Source: Spirochaetaceae bacterium
GTDB lineage: Bacteria; Spirochaetota; Spirochaetia; SZUA-6; Bin103
Length of the DNA: 64,000 nt
Assembly: GCA_028821475.1 (NCBI GenBank)
Contig: JAPPGB010000096.1
Coordinates: 59,774 to 123,773 of the forward strand
Direction: 5' to 3'
Under the pieces are notes generated by a model. That model saw only the letters and a list, made by a program, of their open reading frames with translations. It was not told where the DNA came from and ran no database searches. This document shows positions 35,457-43,768 of the stretch, one piece after another. The first letter of the stretch is position 1. Each line of letters begins with the position of its first letter. Made by a program: the position numbers and the translations under genes.

Positions 35457-36314
35457 ATGCCGATTACCGCGGCCAAAGAGCGCGAGCAGTTGATCCGGGA
35501 TGGGTTCTGCGTGTTCGAGCAGGTGCTCGATGTCGACACGGTGGCGGGGCTCAACGAGATGAGCGAGTGGACGCTCGCCCAGGTGGATCCCTCCCACTTC
35601 TCCGAGAACCGGGCGCGCGGCAGCATCATCCCGTACTGGACCTACCCGCATCCGGCGTTCGCCGAGCTGCTGGCGCATCCGGCCGCGCTGGCGGCGTTCA
35701 CCCGGCTCGGGTTCGACCGGCCCCGGGTGTGGAGCGGGTTCGTGATCAGCAAGCCGCCGCACAGCCCGCCGCTGCACTGGCACCAGGACGGACTGCTGTG
35801 GGACCACCCGATCAGCTATACCGATCAACCGCAGCAATACTTCCTGATGTACTACCTGGTCGACACCAGCCGCGACAACGGCTGCCTGCGGCTCGTTCCC
35901 GGCTCGCATCTCAAGCGCCATCCCCTGCACGACCAGGACCCGCGCGCTACCGGGGAGCACGACGTGATACGGGACGTGGCGCTCGATCACCCCGCCTTCC
36001 AGCCCGCCGAGGGAGAGGTCGACGTGCCGGTGCGCGCCGGCGACGTGGTGATCGGCGACGCCCGCCTGCTGCACTCGGCGCATGGCAACGGCAGCGACCG
36101 GCGGCGCACGGTGCTCACCATCTGGTACTGGCCCGCCTACGACGACCTGCCGGGAGCGGTGAAGGCGCTGATCACGGACCACGTCGCCGAGTCCCCCGAA
36201 TGGTGCGACTGGGTGCGGCAGACACGTTCGATCACCGGGCCGCTCATCCCGGCCTACGACGGCGCCGCCAAGGCGCCGCCGCTACGCACCGCCCCCGGCC
36301 CCGCCCTGCGCTGA
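35457..36314 (+). CDS. phytanoyl-CoA dioxygenase (PhyH) family protein
   Basis: 285 residues from ATG 35457. Fe(II) ligands His and Asp in HWHQDGLLW, distal His in LLHSAHGNGSDRRR followed by the 2-oxoglutarate-binding Arg. RLVPGSHLKRHPL is the conserved loop before the distal strand. A promoter with consensus -35 ends 7 nt before the ATG. The longer in-frame start at 35421 lies within that promoter and is unlikely. Substrate unknown. Confidence 0.88.
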   Translation: MPITAAKEREQLIRDGFCVFEQVLDVDTVAGLNEMSEWTLAQVDPSHFSENRARGSIIPYWTYPHPAFAELLAHPAALAAFTRLGFDRPRVWSGFVISKPPHSPPLHWHQDGLLWDHPISYTDQPQQYFLMYYLVDTSRDNGCLRLVPGSHLKRHPLHDQDPRATGEHDVIRDVALDHPAFQPAEGEVDVPVRAGDVVIGDARLLHSAHGNGSDRRRTVLTIWYWPAYDDLPGAVKALITDHVAESPEWCDWVRQTRSITGPLIPAYDGAAKAPPLRTAPGPALR

Positions 36315-36490
36315 CCGGTCCCCGGAGACCACGGGCCGCTACGCTGCCGGCGCCGACGACCCGAGCCGGGCGCGCGCTCCGCCGCGGGAGTCGCCGCCGC
36401 ACGCGGAGCTGATGCGCAGCGTGGTCCGTCGCGTGGGCGACGGGTACGGCTTCGCCCGGCAGGCGGGCCGCGTTGGCCGGGGCGCCGGTC

Positions 36491-36519
36491 TTGCGGGCCG
36501 CTACGCAGGGCGCTACATT
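36491..36519 (+). promoter_or_regulatory. promoter-like pair before the Gfo/Idh fragment
   Basis: TTGCGG at 36491, 17-bp spacer, TACATT at 36514-36519, then ATG at 36528. As for the PhyH gene, the distance implies a leaderless mRNA. Weak -35. Confidence 0.35.
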
Positions 36520-36527
36520 CCGGCGCG

Positions 36528-37215
36528 ATGAACGTACAAGAGGACCCGGTACGACTCGGCGTGATCGCCTACCACGCCAACCCACACTTCTTCTACGAGC
36601 AGGGCGTGGGGCCGCTGCTCGACCAGGGCGTGTACGTGATCACCGCGCTGCTGCCGCTGTTCGGGCGGGTCAAGGCGGTGTCGGCGCGCGCCCAGGTCGG
36701 CATCACCGACCGCACCGTGCGCACCGAGCCGCGCTTCGGCGAGAGGATCGACGTGCAAACGCCCACCCACCTGGTATGCGCCCTGGAATTCGAGGCCGGC
36801 GGCCTCGCCAACCTGATGATCAGTTGGAAATCTGGGCCTCCAAGCTGCCGGTGATGGAGGTGTGCGGCACCGAGGGCACCATCCGGCTGCCGCACTGGAA
36901 CCACTACGAGGCCGAGTTCGACCTGTACCGCCACGGGCCGGAGGGCGGCACATGGCAGGCCGTCACGACCGAGCGCCCCTACGCCGCCGGCTCCTGGCGC
37001 GGCCTGGGCGTGGCCGACATGGCCGCCGCGCTCCTGTCCGGCCGCCCCCACCGCGCCTCCGGCGAACGCGCCAACCACGTTCTGGAGATCATGGCAGGCC
37101 TCGTGCGCTCCGCCGAAACCGGCGCCCCGATCCCGATCACCACCCCTACACCAAGCCCGACCCATTCCCCGCCAACCTCGCCGAGGTGGACCACCTCCCG
37201 AAAACTGAAAACTGA
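36528..37215 (+). pseudogene. Gfo/Idh/MocA oxidoreductase C-terminal half, two frameshifts
   Basis: MNVQEDPVRLGVIAYHANPH then FFYEQGVGPLLDQGVYVITA and THLVCALEFEAGGLANLMIS are the substrate-binding domain of Gfo/Idh/MocA sugar dehydrogenases. At about 36825 a missing base moves the sequence to another frame (IWASKLPVMEVCGTEGTIRL to SAETGAPIPITT). At about 37145 a second missing C moves it to a third (YTKPDPFPANLAEVDHLP). The NAD-binding Rossmann half, about 180 residues, is absent upstream. So the gene is truncated and broken, although a promoter-like pair precedes it. Confidence 0.8.
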
Positions 37216-37403
37216 ACAACCGCCTCCACCGCAGCACCCCGAGCCCGGTCATCACCCGACTGTCAACCAAACTGTTGACAACAAACCTGTGGAAAACGAA
37301 GAGCGACGAGCTTGCAGCCGTTAGTAGCAGCGGTACTCGAAATTGCACGCCCAACGCAGGAATCTCGTAGTAGGCTCGGCTGATAGCGGAGGAGACATCA
37401 ATA

Positions 37404-37745
37404 ATGGCCGACGCCCCTACATTCGACCTGTACCAACGCCGGTCGCGCCGCACCTGGAGCCGGGTGGTGGTGGATCACGCCATCCTCTACCCCACCCTCG
37501 GGCTCACCAACGAGGCGGGCGAGGTGGCGGGCAAGGTGAAGAAGATCTTCCGCGACAAGGGCGGCGTGATCGGCGAGGAGGACCGCGCCGCCCTGAAGAG
37601 CGAACTCGGCGACGTGCTATGGTACCTGGCCCAGATCTGCACCGACCTCGACCTGTCGCTGCAGGAGGTGGCGGAGGAGAACCTGACCAAGCTCGCCCGC
37701 CGCCAGCAGGCCGGCACCCTGCAAGGCGAAGGCGACAACCGGTAG
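37404..37745 (+). CDS. MazG-like nucleotide pyrophosphohydrolase
   Basis: 113 residues, GGAGGAG 10 nt before the ATG. All-alpha NTP-PPase: TNEAGEVAGKVKKIFRDKGG holds the EAGE metal site, and LKSELGDVLWYLAQICTDLD the second (ExxD). It hydrolyses aberrant or excess nucleoside triphosphates. The C-terminal NLTKLARRQQAGTLQGEGDN is family-typical; a decayed copy of this end lies near 43.65 kb. Inverted GTCAAC/GTTGAC about 140 bp upstream could be an operator. Confidence 0.88.
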   Translation: MADAPTFDLYQRRSRRTWSRVVVDHAILYPTLGLTNEAGEVAGKVKKIFRDKGGVIGEEDRAALKSELGDVLWYLAQICTDLDLSLQEVAEENLTKLARRQQAGTLQGEGDNR

Positions 37746-37838
37746 CAGTTGCCGGCCGGCTCCATCATGGCACGGCTCTGTGTGCCGCAAACGGGTCCGC
37801 CGGATCGGCCGCGGCACTCCTGTCCGCGCCGATCGCAG

Positions 37839-38333
37839 TCACTCGCCTGCTTGACTCAGAACGCCACTCATCAACTGAGGCGACAGCCGATACCCCGCGC
37901 TTGACAGATCCCTGAGCACGGGAGCCACTGCCGCGAGGATCCCGGCAGTCTTGGCCGCAAGCAGGACGCCCGCCACTCCCACAACGGGAAGTCCGCGCTG
38001 GCGGGCGAATCTTCGGCCCTTTGCATCGTCGATCAGGAGAAATCGGGCCGCCCGTTCCTCGGCGAGGGCGATCGCTTCCGCCTCGCCCGGATCCAGCGAA
38101 TCTGCGAGTTCCGTGGCAATCACCAAGCCCTGAGACGAGTGCACGGTGATCCAGCGAGCCGTGAGTGCCGCTGCGAGAACGTTTGCCCCCGGATAGCCGG
38201 ATTCAATGCCGAGTTCCTCGCGAACGGCGGGCGGAACTACCACGCTTCCGTATAGCAGACGGAGCAGGACGAGCTTGTCGACTCTTGCGAGGCCGATCAG
38301 GGGACCGGTATCGGCCACGACTACCCGAGTCAC
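37839..38333 (-). CDS. PIN-like toxin (DUF3368 family)
   Basis: 164 residues starting with GTG. VVVADTGPLIGLARVDKL has the first acidic residue of the PIN fold. PPAVREELG is the conserved DUF3368 loop. DPGEAEAIALAEERA and FLLIDDAKGRRFARQRGL give the remaining acidic metal ligands. Probable site-specific RNase toxin. The start overlaps the antitoxin stop (GTGA), antitoxin first, as in type II modules. Confidence 0.85.
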   Translation of the reverse strand: MTRVVVADTGPLIGLARVDKLVLLRLLYGSVVVPPAVREELGIESGYPGANVLAAALTARWITVHSSQGLVIATELADSLDPGEAEAIALAEERAARFLLIDDAKGRRFARQRGLPVVGVAGVLLAAKTAGILAAVAPVLRDLSSAGYRLSPQLMSGVLSQAGE

Positions 38334-38662
38334 CGTGCGCTGTTGAGTTCCTCCACCAATTCATCCGGCGGATAGTCGACGGCCGGTACCCCGGCGGCAC
38401 CGAGCAAGGCAACGAATTCCTCCGCGGTCGCTGCCGCAAGTCTTGCCGCCTGAACGAGGGTCAGGTGGCGCTGCTCGAACAGGCGGATTGCCAGGGTACG
38501 GTGGACACCGAGCTCAAGCAGGCGTTCGTCGAACGGAACTGCCAGAATGGCCGGGCGACCACGCTTCGTGATGAGCGACAGATGCCCACGTTCCGCCTCC
38601 CTCATGAGATCACCGGACCTCTGCCTCAGGTCCCGCACACTGAACACATCGACTGAATCCAT
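38330..38662 (-). CDS. Phd/UPF0175-like antitoxin
   Basis: 110 residues from ATG 38662 (GGAG 5 nt upstream); an earlier in-frame start lacks a ribosome site. N-terminal Phd/YefM-like part (VFSVRDLRQRSGDLMREAER, LITKRGRPAILAVPFD) for DNA binding and autoregulation. The C-terminal part resembles UPF0175 (RLFEQRHLTLVQAARLAAAT then EEFVALLGAAGVP). It should neutralise the adjacent PIN-like toxin. Confidence 0.82.
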   Translation of the reverse strand: MDSVDVFSVRDLRQRSGDLMREAERGHLSLITKRGRPAILAVPFDERLLELGVHRTLAIRLFEQRHLTLVQAARLAAATAEEFVALLGAAGVPAVDYPPDELVEELNSAR

Positions 38663-38752
38663 CGTCGCTCCTTGTTGTGCCCACAAAGCGTAACACATAC
38701 ATGACCCCAAGCAGCACCTCCCCTGCCACCTGCCACGTGCACATGCGGTGAA

Positions 38753-39076
38753 TCAGCCGAGGCGGTGGGCGGTGGCAAGCAGGGTGTCGAGGCGGCGGCG
38801 CATGCGCTGCCAGTGGCTGCCGCGCCAGTACAGGCGCGCGCAACGGGGACAGCGGGAGAACGATTGCCGCTCGACGCGCACCATCGGGGGCACGCGGTGC
38901 AGGACGTCGGCCTTGGCCACCGGCTGCAGCGGTTCGTTGCAGCGCATGCAGCGGGAGAATGGCCGCACGGCGGAGGCGAGATCGAAGCGACGCAGGCGGT
39001 GCCGGACGGCCGGGTCGGAGGGCCGGAAGGGCCGGAGTCCGCGTCGAGACCGCGTCGAGTTAACTGAGTTTGACAT
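38753..39076 (-). pseudogene. truncated Mut7-C paralogue (zinc-ribbon end only)
   Basis: 107 residues. Residues 29-107 (RRFDLASAVRPFSRCMRCNE, FSRCPRCARLYWRGSHWQRM) match the C-terminus of the full Mut7-C protein encoded at 45696-46793, at close to 90 percent by eye. The N-terminal 28 residues are unrelated Arg-rich sequence. The ubiquitin-like and PIN-like domains are missing. It has no ribosome site. A partial duplication fragment; the four Cys of the zinc ribbon are intact, so a residual product cannot be excluded. Confidence 0.75.
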
Positions 39077-39671
39077 GGTCAGGCGAACGCGTGATGATAG
39101 GGAGTCAGGGGACCGAACGGATGCCGATAAGGCGTTACGACGACAGTCAGCGCAGTGGCCGGTTGGCAGTCACGCAACCGGAGCGCCCGCCCTCACCACA
39201 AGACGGTAAATATCTCCCTCATAATCAATTAACTGATCCCCCCGAGCGCCCCGTACGCGATCTCGCGCACGCCGTCGCCTTCGCGCCCGTAGTAGCTTTC
39301 CGTAGCACCGGCTCGGTTGATCGCACCGCGTCAGCAGCGCCCTTCCCGCCGGCTCAGGCCATCCCGGATCCCCGCCGGCGACTGACTTCCTGCAAAGCCC
39401 ACCTCCAGCGTCGCCGCTCAATCAGGCTCGCTGCTTCGCCGACCGCCGCCGCAGGCGGCGTTGTCACGCGGATCCCGACGTACAAGGAGGTGGAATGACA
39501 CGCAAAGAACCGCGCGCGACGTGAGGGGGATGAACTCGCCGAGTCACACGCCGCGCGCTTCACAGATTGACTCGGACTTGCCGTCCGCGTTGCGGGCGTG
39601 AGAGTGAGAGTAGCCAGGGAGCGGCAATTCGCTCCGCAATACTCCAAAAACCCAAGCAAAGGATACGAACG
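39077..39671. other. 595-bp gap before the third SBP gene
   Basis: No supported gene. A 9-residue frame, ATG 39495 to TGA 39524, follows an excellent AAGGAGGTGG site and looks like a leader or the scar of a lost gene. Reading the minus strand across 39170-39330 gives protein-like but interrupted sequence (YYGREGDGVREIAYG), perhaps a decayed gene. GGAGCG/CGCTCC near 39620-39640 forms a small hairpin ahead of the SBP gene. Confidence 0.45.
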
Positions 39672-41438
39672 ATGATGAGAATCTTGTTTCGAATGACCTT
39701 CGCGGTTGCGTTGGTCCTGGTGCTGACCGCAACCGGCCTCTGGGCAGCAGGCGCAGAAGAGGAGCCGGCGGCCGCTGCCGACAAGAAGTATGTAACCGAC
39801 CCCACCACCGGCGAGGTGGTGGTGGCGCCGGAATACGGCGGCACACTGACCTACGCCAAGAATAGCTGGCCACCGAATACTGACACCTTGGCCGGTGGCA
39901 GGTGGGCATCCCAATGGGTCTGGGGCGTGCTGGACAAGCCGGCTGTCGCGGACTGGGGAATGGATAGAAACGAATATCCCTTGAATTTGCCCTGGCCAAC
40001 TCTAGATGTCCTGAGAGGGTCACTGGTTGAACGCTGGGAGCAAACCGACGACCTCACCATTGTCTTCCACCTTCGCGACGGCGTGCGCTGGCATGACAAG
40101 GAGCCGATGAACGGGCGAGAATTCGCTGCGGATGACATCGTATTCAACTATCATCGCATGCTGGGTATTGGCAGCGGCTTCACCGAACCAAGCCCGCAGT
40201 TGACGGCGCAACTTGCTCCGATCAAGGTCGAATCCGCAACGGCTGTGGACAACACGGTTGTCTTTACGCTGAAGGAGCCGAACATTGGGGCGCTGCAGGG
40301 TCTCGTCGACGAAGAAGCCGCCTATATGTATCCCCCCGAGGTCATCAAGCAGCACGGCGACGCTACCGATTGGAAGACCTTGGTCGGCACCGGACCTTTT
40401 CAGCTCACTGACCTGGTCGAGGAAAGCTCGGCAACATGGACCAGGAATCCCGACTACTGGGGCTACGACGAAAAATACCCGGACAACCGCTTACCCTATG
40501 TTGACGAGGTAAGGGCTCTGCATATGCCGGAAGCGGCGACGTATTTGTCGGCAATACGCACCCGTAAGGTTGATACTGGATATAGGCTAAGTAGTATCGA
40601 CCAGGTAGATGGTCTGCAGCGGAGCAACCCCGAAATCCAGATGTATACACTGTTCAACCGGTCGAATGATTCGTGGGGCATGAACGTTCAGGAGGAGCCC
40701 TTTGGCGACATCAGGGTACGCAAGGCGATGCAGATGGCGCTCGACCTCGAGACCGCCAACACTACCTTCTTCAAGGGTTTGGCAGAAATGACACCGTATG
40801 GACCGAACCGGCTGCCGGGGTTTTACGTTCCGTTTGAAGAGTGGCCCGAAGAGGTCAAGAAAGTCTTTGCCTACGACCCGGAAGGTGCGGAGGCGTTGCT
40901 GGATGAAGCCGGGTATCCTCGCGGCTCGGATGGTATCAGATTCAAGACCGTGCTGAGCCACCACTATAATCGCAATTTGGGTTATGCGGAATTAGCCGCT
41001 GGATTCTGGCGTGACATTGGCGTTGACGTCGAGATCAAGATAATGGCGACCGGCCCCGAAATTGTCGCTGCGAGAACAGACAGGGATTACAAGATGACCT
41101 CTACGGAAGCGGCCATGCTCAGCGCCTATCCAGCCCGCTTTTGGTCGGGAAACATACACAACACCGCCAACCCACAAGACCCGTGGTATGACTCCGCGTA
41201 TGAGGCCCTCGGAACGGCTGAATCCCACGCGGAGTACCAGGCAATGGTTCGAGAGATGGATATGTATGGCATCGAACAATTCTGGCATGTGTGGGGTGGT
41301 ATGGCCCCACAGATTGTCCCGGTACAACCGTGGGTCATCGGCTATAACGGTGAACTGAACCTGGGAAGCGGTCAATATTGGCTGCAGTACTCCCGCATGT
41401 GGATCGACTCGGCGCTGAAGCAAGAAATGGGTTATTAG
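39672..41438 (+). CDS. peptide-type ABC transporter substrate-binding protein (copy 3)
   Basis: 588 residues from ATG 39672 (a second ATG follows directly), AAAGGA upstream. Signal peptide MMRILFRMTFAVALVLVLTA then AAGAEEEP. SBP_bac_5 marks: REFAADDIVFNYHRMLG, VGTGPFQLTDLV, RNPDYWGYDEKYPDN and DIRVRKAMQMALDLETAN. It ends DSALKQEMGY like copies 1 and 2. First gene of a complete SBP-OppB-OppC operon; the base composition is slightly less GC-rich than its neighbours. Confidence 0.93.
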   Translation: MMRILFRMTFAVALVLVLTATGLWAAGAEEEPAAAADKKYVTDPTTGEVVVAPEYGGTLTYAKNSWPPNTDTLAGGRWASQWVWGVLDKPAVADWGMDRNEYPLNLPWPTLDVLRGSLVERWEQTDDLTIVFHLRDGVRWHDKEPMNGREFAADDIVFNYHRMLGIGSGFTEPSPQLTAQLAPIKVESATAVDNTVVFTLKEPNIGALQGLVDEEAAYMYPPEVIKQHGDATDWKTLVGTGPFQLTDLVEESSATWTRNPDYWGYDEKYPDNRLPYVDEVRALHMPEAATYLSAIRTRKVDTGYRLSSIDQVDGLQRSNPEIQMYTLFNRSNDSWGMNVQEEPFGDIRVRKAMQMALDLETANTTFFKGLAEMTPYGPNRLPGFYVPFEEWPEEVKKVFAYDPEGAEALLDEAGYPRGSDGIRFKTVLSHHYNRNLGYAELAAGFWRDIGVDVEIKIMATGPEIVAARTDRDYKMTSTEAAMLSAYPARFWSGNIHNTANPQDPWYDSAYEALGTAESHAEYQAMVREMDMYGIEQFWHVWGGMAPQIVPVQPWVIGYNGELNLGSGQYWLQYSRMWIDSALKQEMGY

Positions 41439-41579
41439 GCGTTCGTTCAATACTACGTGTGTTCGCTTGTCCCGACTGCCATAAGGACATCCTTGGGTGG
41501 TTGGGACGGGCTGTCTTGTCGGACGAGGTGGCCGGGATGAGTCAGCACCGTCACTCCGTGACACGCAAGACCATGAAGA

Positions 41580-41605
41580 TCGATGCTCAGGCATCGACCG
41601 CTGGC
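41580..41605 (+). terminator. hairpin upstream of OppB3
   Basis: TCGATGC TCAG GCATCGA (7-bp perfect stem) is followed after a short stretch by GGGCTTTTT. It lies in the 193-bp gap between SBP3 and OppB3 and could act as a partial terminator limiting permease expression. Confidence 0.5.
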
Positions 41606-41631
41606 GGGCTTTTTCGGACCAGGCACGTGAC

Positions 41632-42591
41632 ATGAGAGCCTATATCATCAGGCGGCTGTTGCTGATAATCCCCAGCCTGTTGCTATTGACCATCCTGGTT
41701 TTTCTCTCGGTGCGCTTCCTCCCCGGGGATGTAATAGACGCGATGCTGGGCACGATGGAATACGCCCAACCCGGTACGGTTGACCGTGCAGCGCTTGAGC
41801 GCATGCTGGGATTGGACGTGCCCGGCTACGTACAGTATGCACGCTGGTTAGGGCGTATCTTCCTGCACGGCAGCCTTGGTGAATCACTGATGGGTCGCGG
41901 GGCGGTGGAGGAGCAGCTAATAGACAGACTGCCGGTAACCGTTGAGCTTGGCCTCCTGGCAATCGTGATCGGGCTGGTGATAGCCCTGCCGGTGGGCATC
42001 TACTCGGCGATTCGCCAGGATACGGCCGCCGACTACGCGGGGCGCTCGGTCGCTATCATCGGCCTGGCAACGCCTAACTTCTGGCTCGGAATCATGGTCA
42101 TGATCTACCCGGCAATCTGGTGGGGCTGGTCGCCACCACTGGAGCTGATTCCTTTCTCAGAAGACCCGCTGGGGAATCTGAGGATGTTCCTCATTCCCAG
42201 CCTGATTCTGGGGACAGCCTCGGCGGCCGCCATCATGCGGCTGACCCGCACCATGATGCTGGAGGTGCTGCGGCAGGACTACATTCGCACCGCCTGGTCC
42301 AAGGGGCTCCGGGAGCGGGTCGTGATTATCCGGCATACCATCAAGAATGCCCTGATCCCGGTGGTGACTCTGATCGGCCTGCAGTTGCCGATCCTGGTTG
42401 GCGGCTCCGTCATCATGGAAAACATCTTCAACCTGCCGGGGTTGGGTCGACTCATGCTGGTTGCCCTCAATGACAGAGACTACCCGCTGATCTCCGGAAT
42501 CAACCTGTTTTTCGCCAGCGCGGTTATCGTGGCCAATCTGATTACCGACCTGTTCTATGCTTTCTTGGACCCCAGGGTTCGTTACCAATAA
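41632..42591 (+). CDS. OppB/DppB-type ABC permease (pair 3)
   Basis: 319 residues from ATG 41632, giving MRAYIIRRLLLIIPSLLLL; the longer frame lacks sense. It contains SVRFLPGDVIDAMLG, GLDVPGYVQYARWLGRI, the RTAWSKGLRERVVIIRHTIK loop and a C-terminal DPRVRYQ. It is closer to OppB of pair 2 than pair 1 by these motifs. Followed 16 bp later by OppC. Confidence 0.94.
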   Translation: MRAYIIRRLLLIIPSLLLLTILVFLSVRFLPGDVIDAMLGTMEYAQPGTVDRAALERMLGLDVPGYVQYARWLGRIFLHGSLGESLMGRGAVEEQLIDRLPVTVELGLLAIVIGLVIALPVGIYSAIRQDTAADYAGRSVAIIGLATPNFWLGIMVMIYPAIWWGWSPPLELIPFSEDPLGNLRMFLIPSLILGTASAAAIMRLTRTMMLEVLRQDYIRTAWSKGLRERVVIIRHTIKNALIPVVTLIGLQLPILVGGSVIMENIFNLPGLGRLMLVALNDRDYPLISGINLFFASAVIVANLITDLFYAFLDPRVRYQ

Positions 42592-42607
42592 AGAGGAATC
42601 GACGAGT

Positions 42608-43510
42608 ATGAGTGATACGAGGAGACCTGCCGGGCTCGCTGATTTCCTTTTCAGAATGGTCAAGGAGAAGCCACTGGGTACTATCGGCGGGATTATCGTA
42701 TTGATATTGATTCTCGTCGCCATCTTTGCGGATACTCTGGCGCCCTATGAATACTATCAAATGCACCTGGTAGACCGGTTGCAGGGCTCATCAGCCCGGT
42801 ATCTGCTTGGTACCGACCACCTGGGGCGAGACTTCCTGAGCCGAATCATCTATGGGGCTCGTATTTCGCTGACTGTCGGTCTGGCCGCGACCGCTCTCAA
42901 TGTGGTAGTCGCTGTACTGGTAGGCGGCGCTTCTGGATTCTTTGGCGGTAAAGTAGACCTCGTTGTGCAGAGGTTTGTCGATACCTGGATGTCGTTCCCG
43001 GGTCTGCTCCTGTTGTTGACCGTAATGTCCATACTGGGGAAGGGGTTGGTTCAGATAATAGTCGTGCTCGGGATAGCAGGAGGAATCGGCAGCTCGAGAG
43101 TAGTCAGAGGCGCCGTTATCGCAATAAAAGAGAATGTGTATTTTCAGGCCGCCGAGGCGATTGGATCTTCCCAATGGACAATATACATACGCCATGTGCT
43201 GCCCAATATCGTGGCTCCCGTAATCATCATATTCAGCATCAACATAGGGGGCGTGATCATGTCCGAGGCGTCTCTGAGTTTTCTTGGTTTCGGATTGCCA
43301 CCCGGTATTCCGAGCTGGGGAGGTATGCTCAGCCGGGAAGGGCGTCAATACATGGAGGCAGGGCCATGGCTGGCGCTCTGGCCAGGTCTCTTCCTGACGA
43401 TTCTCGTCTACAGTCTGAACATGTTCGGCGATGCGGTGAGGGACCTGCTCGACCCGAGGCTGAGGGGTGGCGTGGGGCGCTATGGCGCCGATGGCAGCAA
43501 GTCGCTTTAG
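42608..43510 (+). CDS. OppC/DppC-type ABC permease (pair 3)
   Basis: 300 residues. First helix GTIGGIIVLILILVAIFADT, then GTDHLGRDFLSRIIYGARIS, and the EAA-like AAEAIGSSQWTIYIRHVLPN. It ends DLLDPRLRGGVGRYG. Last gene of the third importer operon; no ATPase genes follow, so ATP-binding subunits must come from elsewhere in the genome. Confidence 0.94.
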   Translation: MSDTRRPAGLADFLFRMVKEKPLGTIGGIIVLILILVAIFADTLAPYEYYQMHLVDRLQGSSARYLLGTDHLGRDFLSRIIYGARISLTVGLAATALNVVVAVLVGGASGFFGGKVDLVVQRFVDTWMSFPGLLLLLTVMSILGKGLVQIIVVLGIAGGIGSSRVVRGAVIAIKENVYFQAAEAIGSSQWTIYIRHVLPNIVAPVIIIFSINIGGVIMSEASLSFLGFGLPPGIPSWGGMLSREGRQYMEAGPWLALWPGLFLTILVYSLNMFGDAVRDLLDPRLRGGVGRYGADGSKSL

Positions 43511-43629
43511 AACAGCCGGCACAAGGAACGCGAAACCAACCCGACGTACCGCCTGCAGCTCCCAGTCCGGATGCGCGCACGCGGCAGCGCAGGTGAGCAC
43601 GCGCCTGCTCCCGGGCGGCCGTCCACCCT

Positions 43630-43698
43630 ACCCGCCAACGTGCTGACCCGCCGCCAGCAGGCCGACACCCTGCACGCCGAAGGCGACAACCGGTAGTT
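43630..43698 (+). pseudogene. fossil of the MazG-like gene 3' end
   Basis: This stretch reads NVLTRRQQADTLHAEGDN and a TAG stop, matching the last 20 codons of the MazG-like gene (about 37680-37745) with a few changes. Nothing upstream in any frame continues the similarity. It is a short duplicated remnant in the 258-bp gap after the third importer. Confidence 0.65.
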
Positions 43699-43768
43699 GT
43701 TTGAAACCAGTTGACAATCCCCTGGTTTCGTTTCGTGGTGATTCGAGTCTGCACGACTCCGCGATGAG

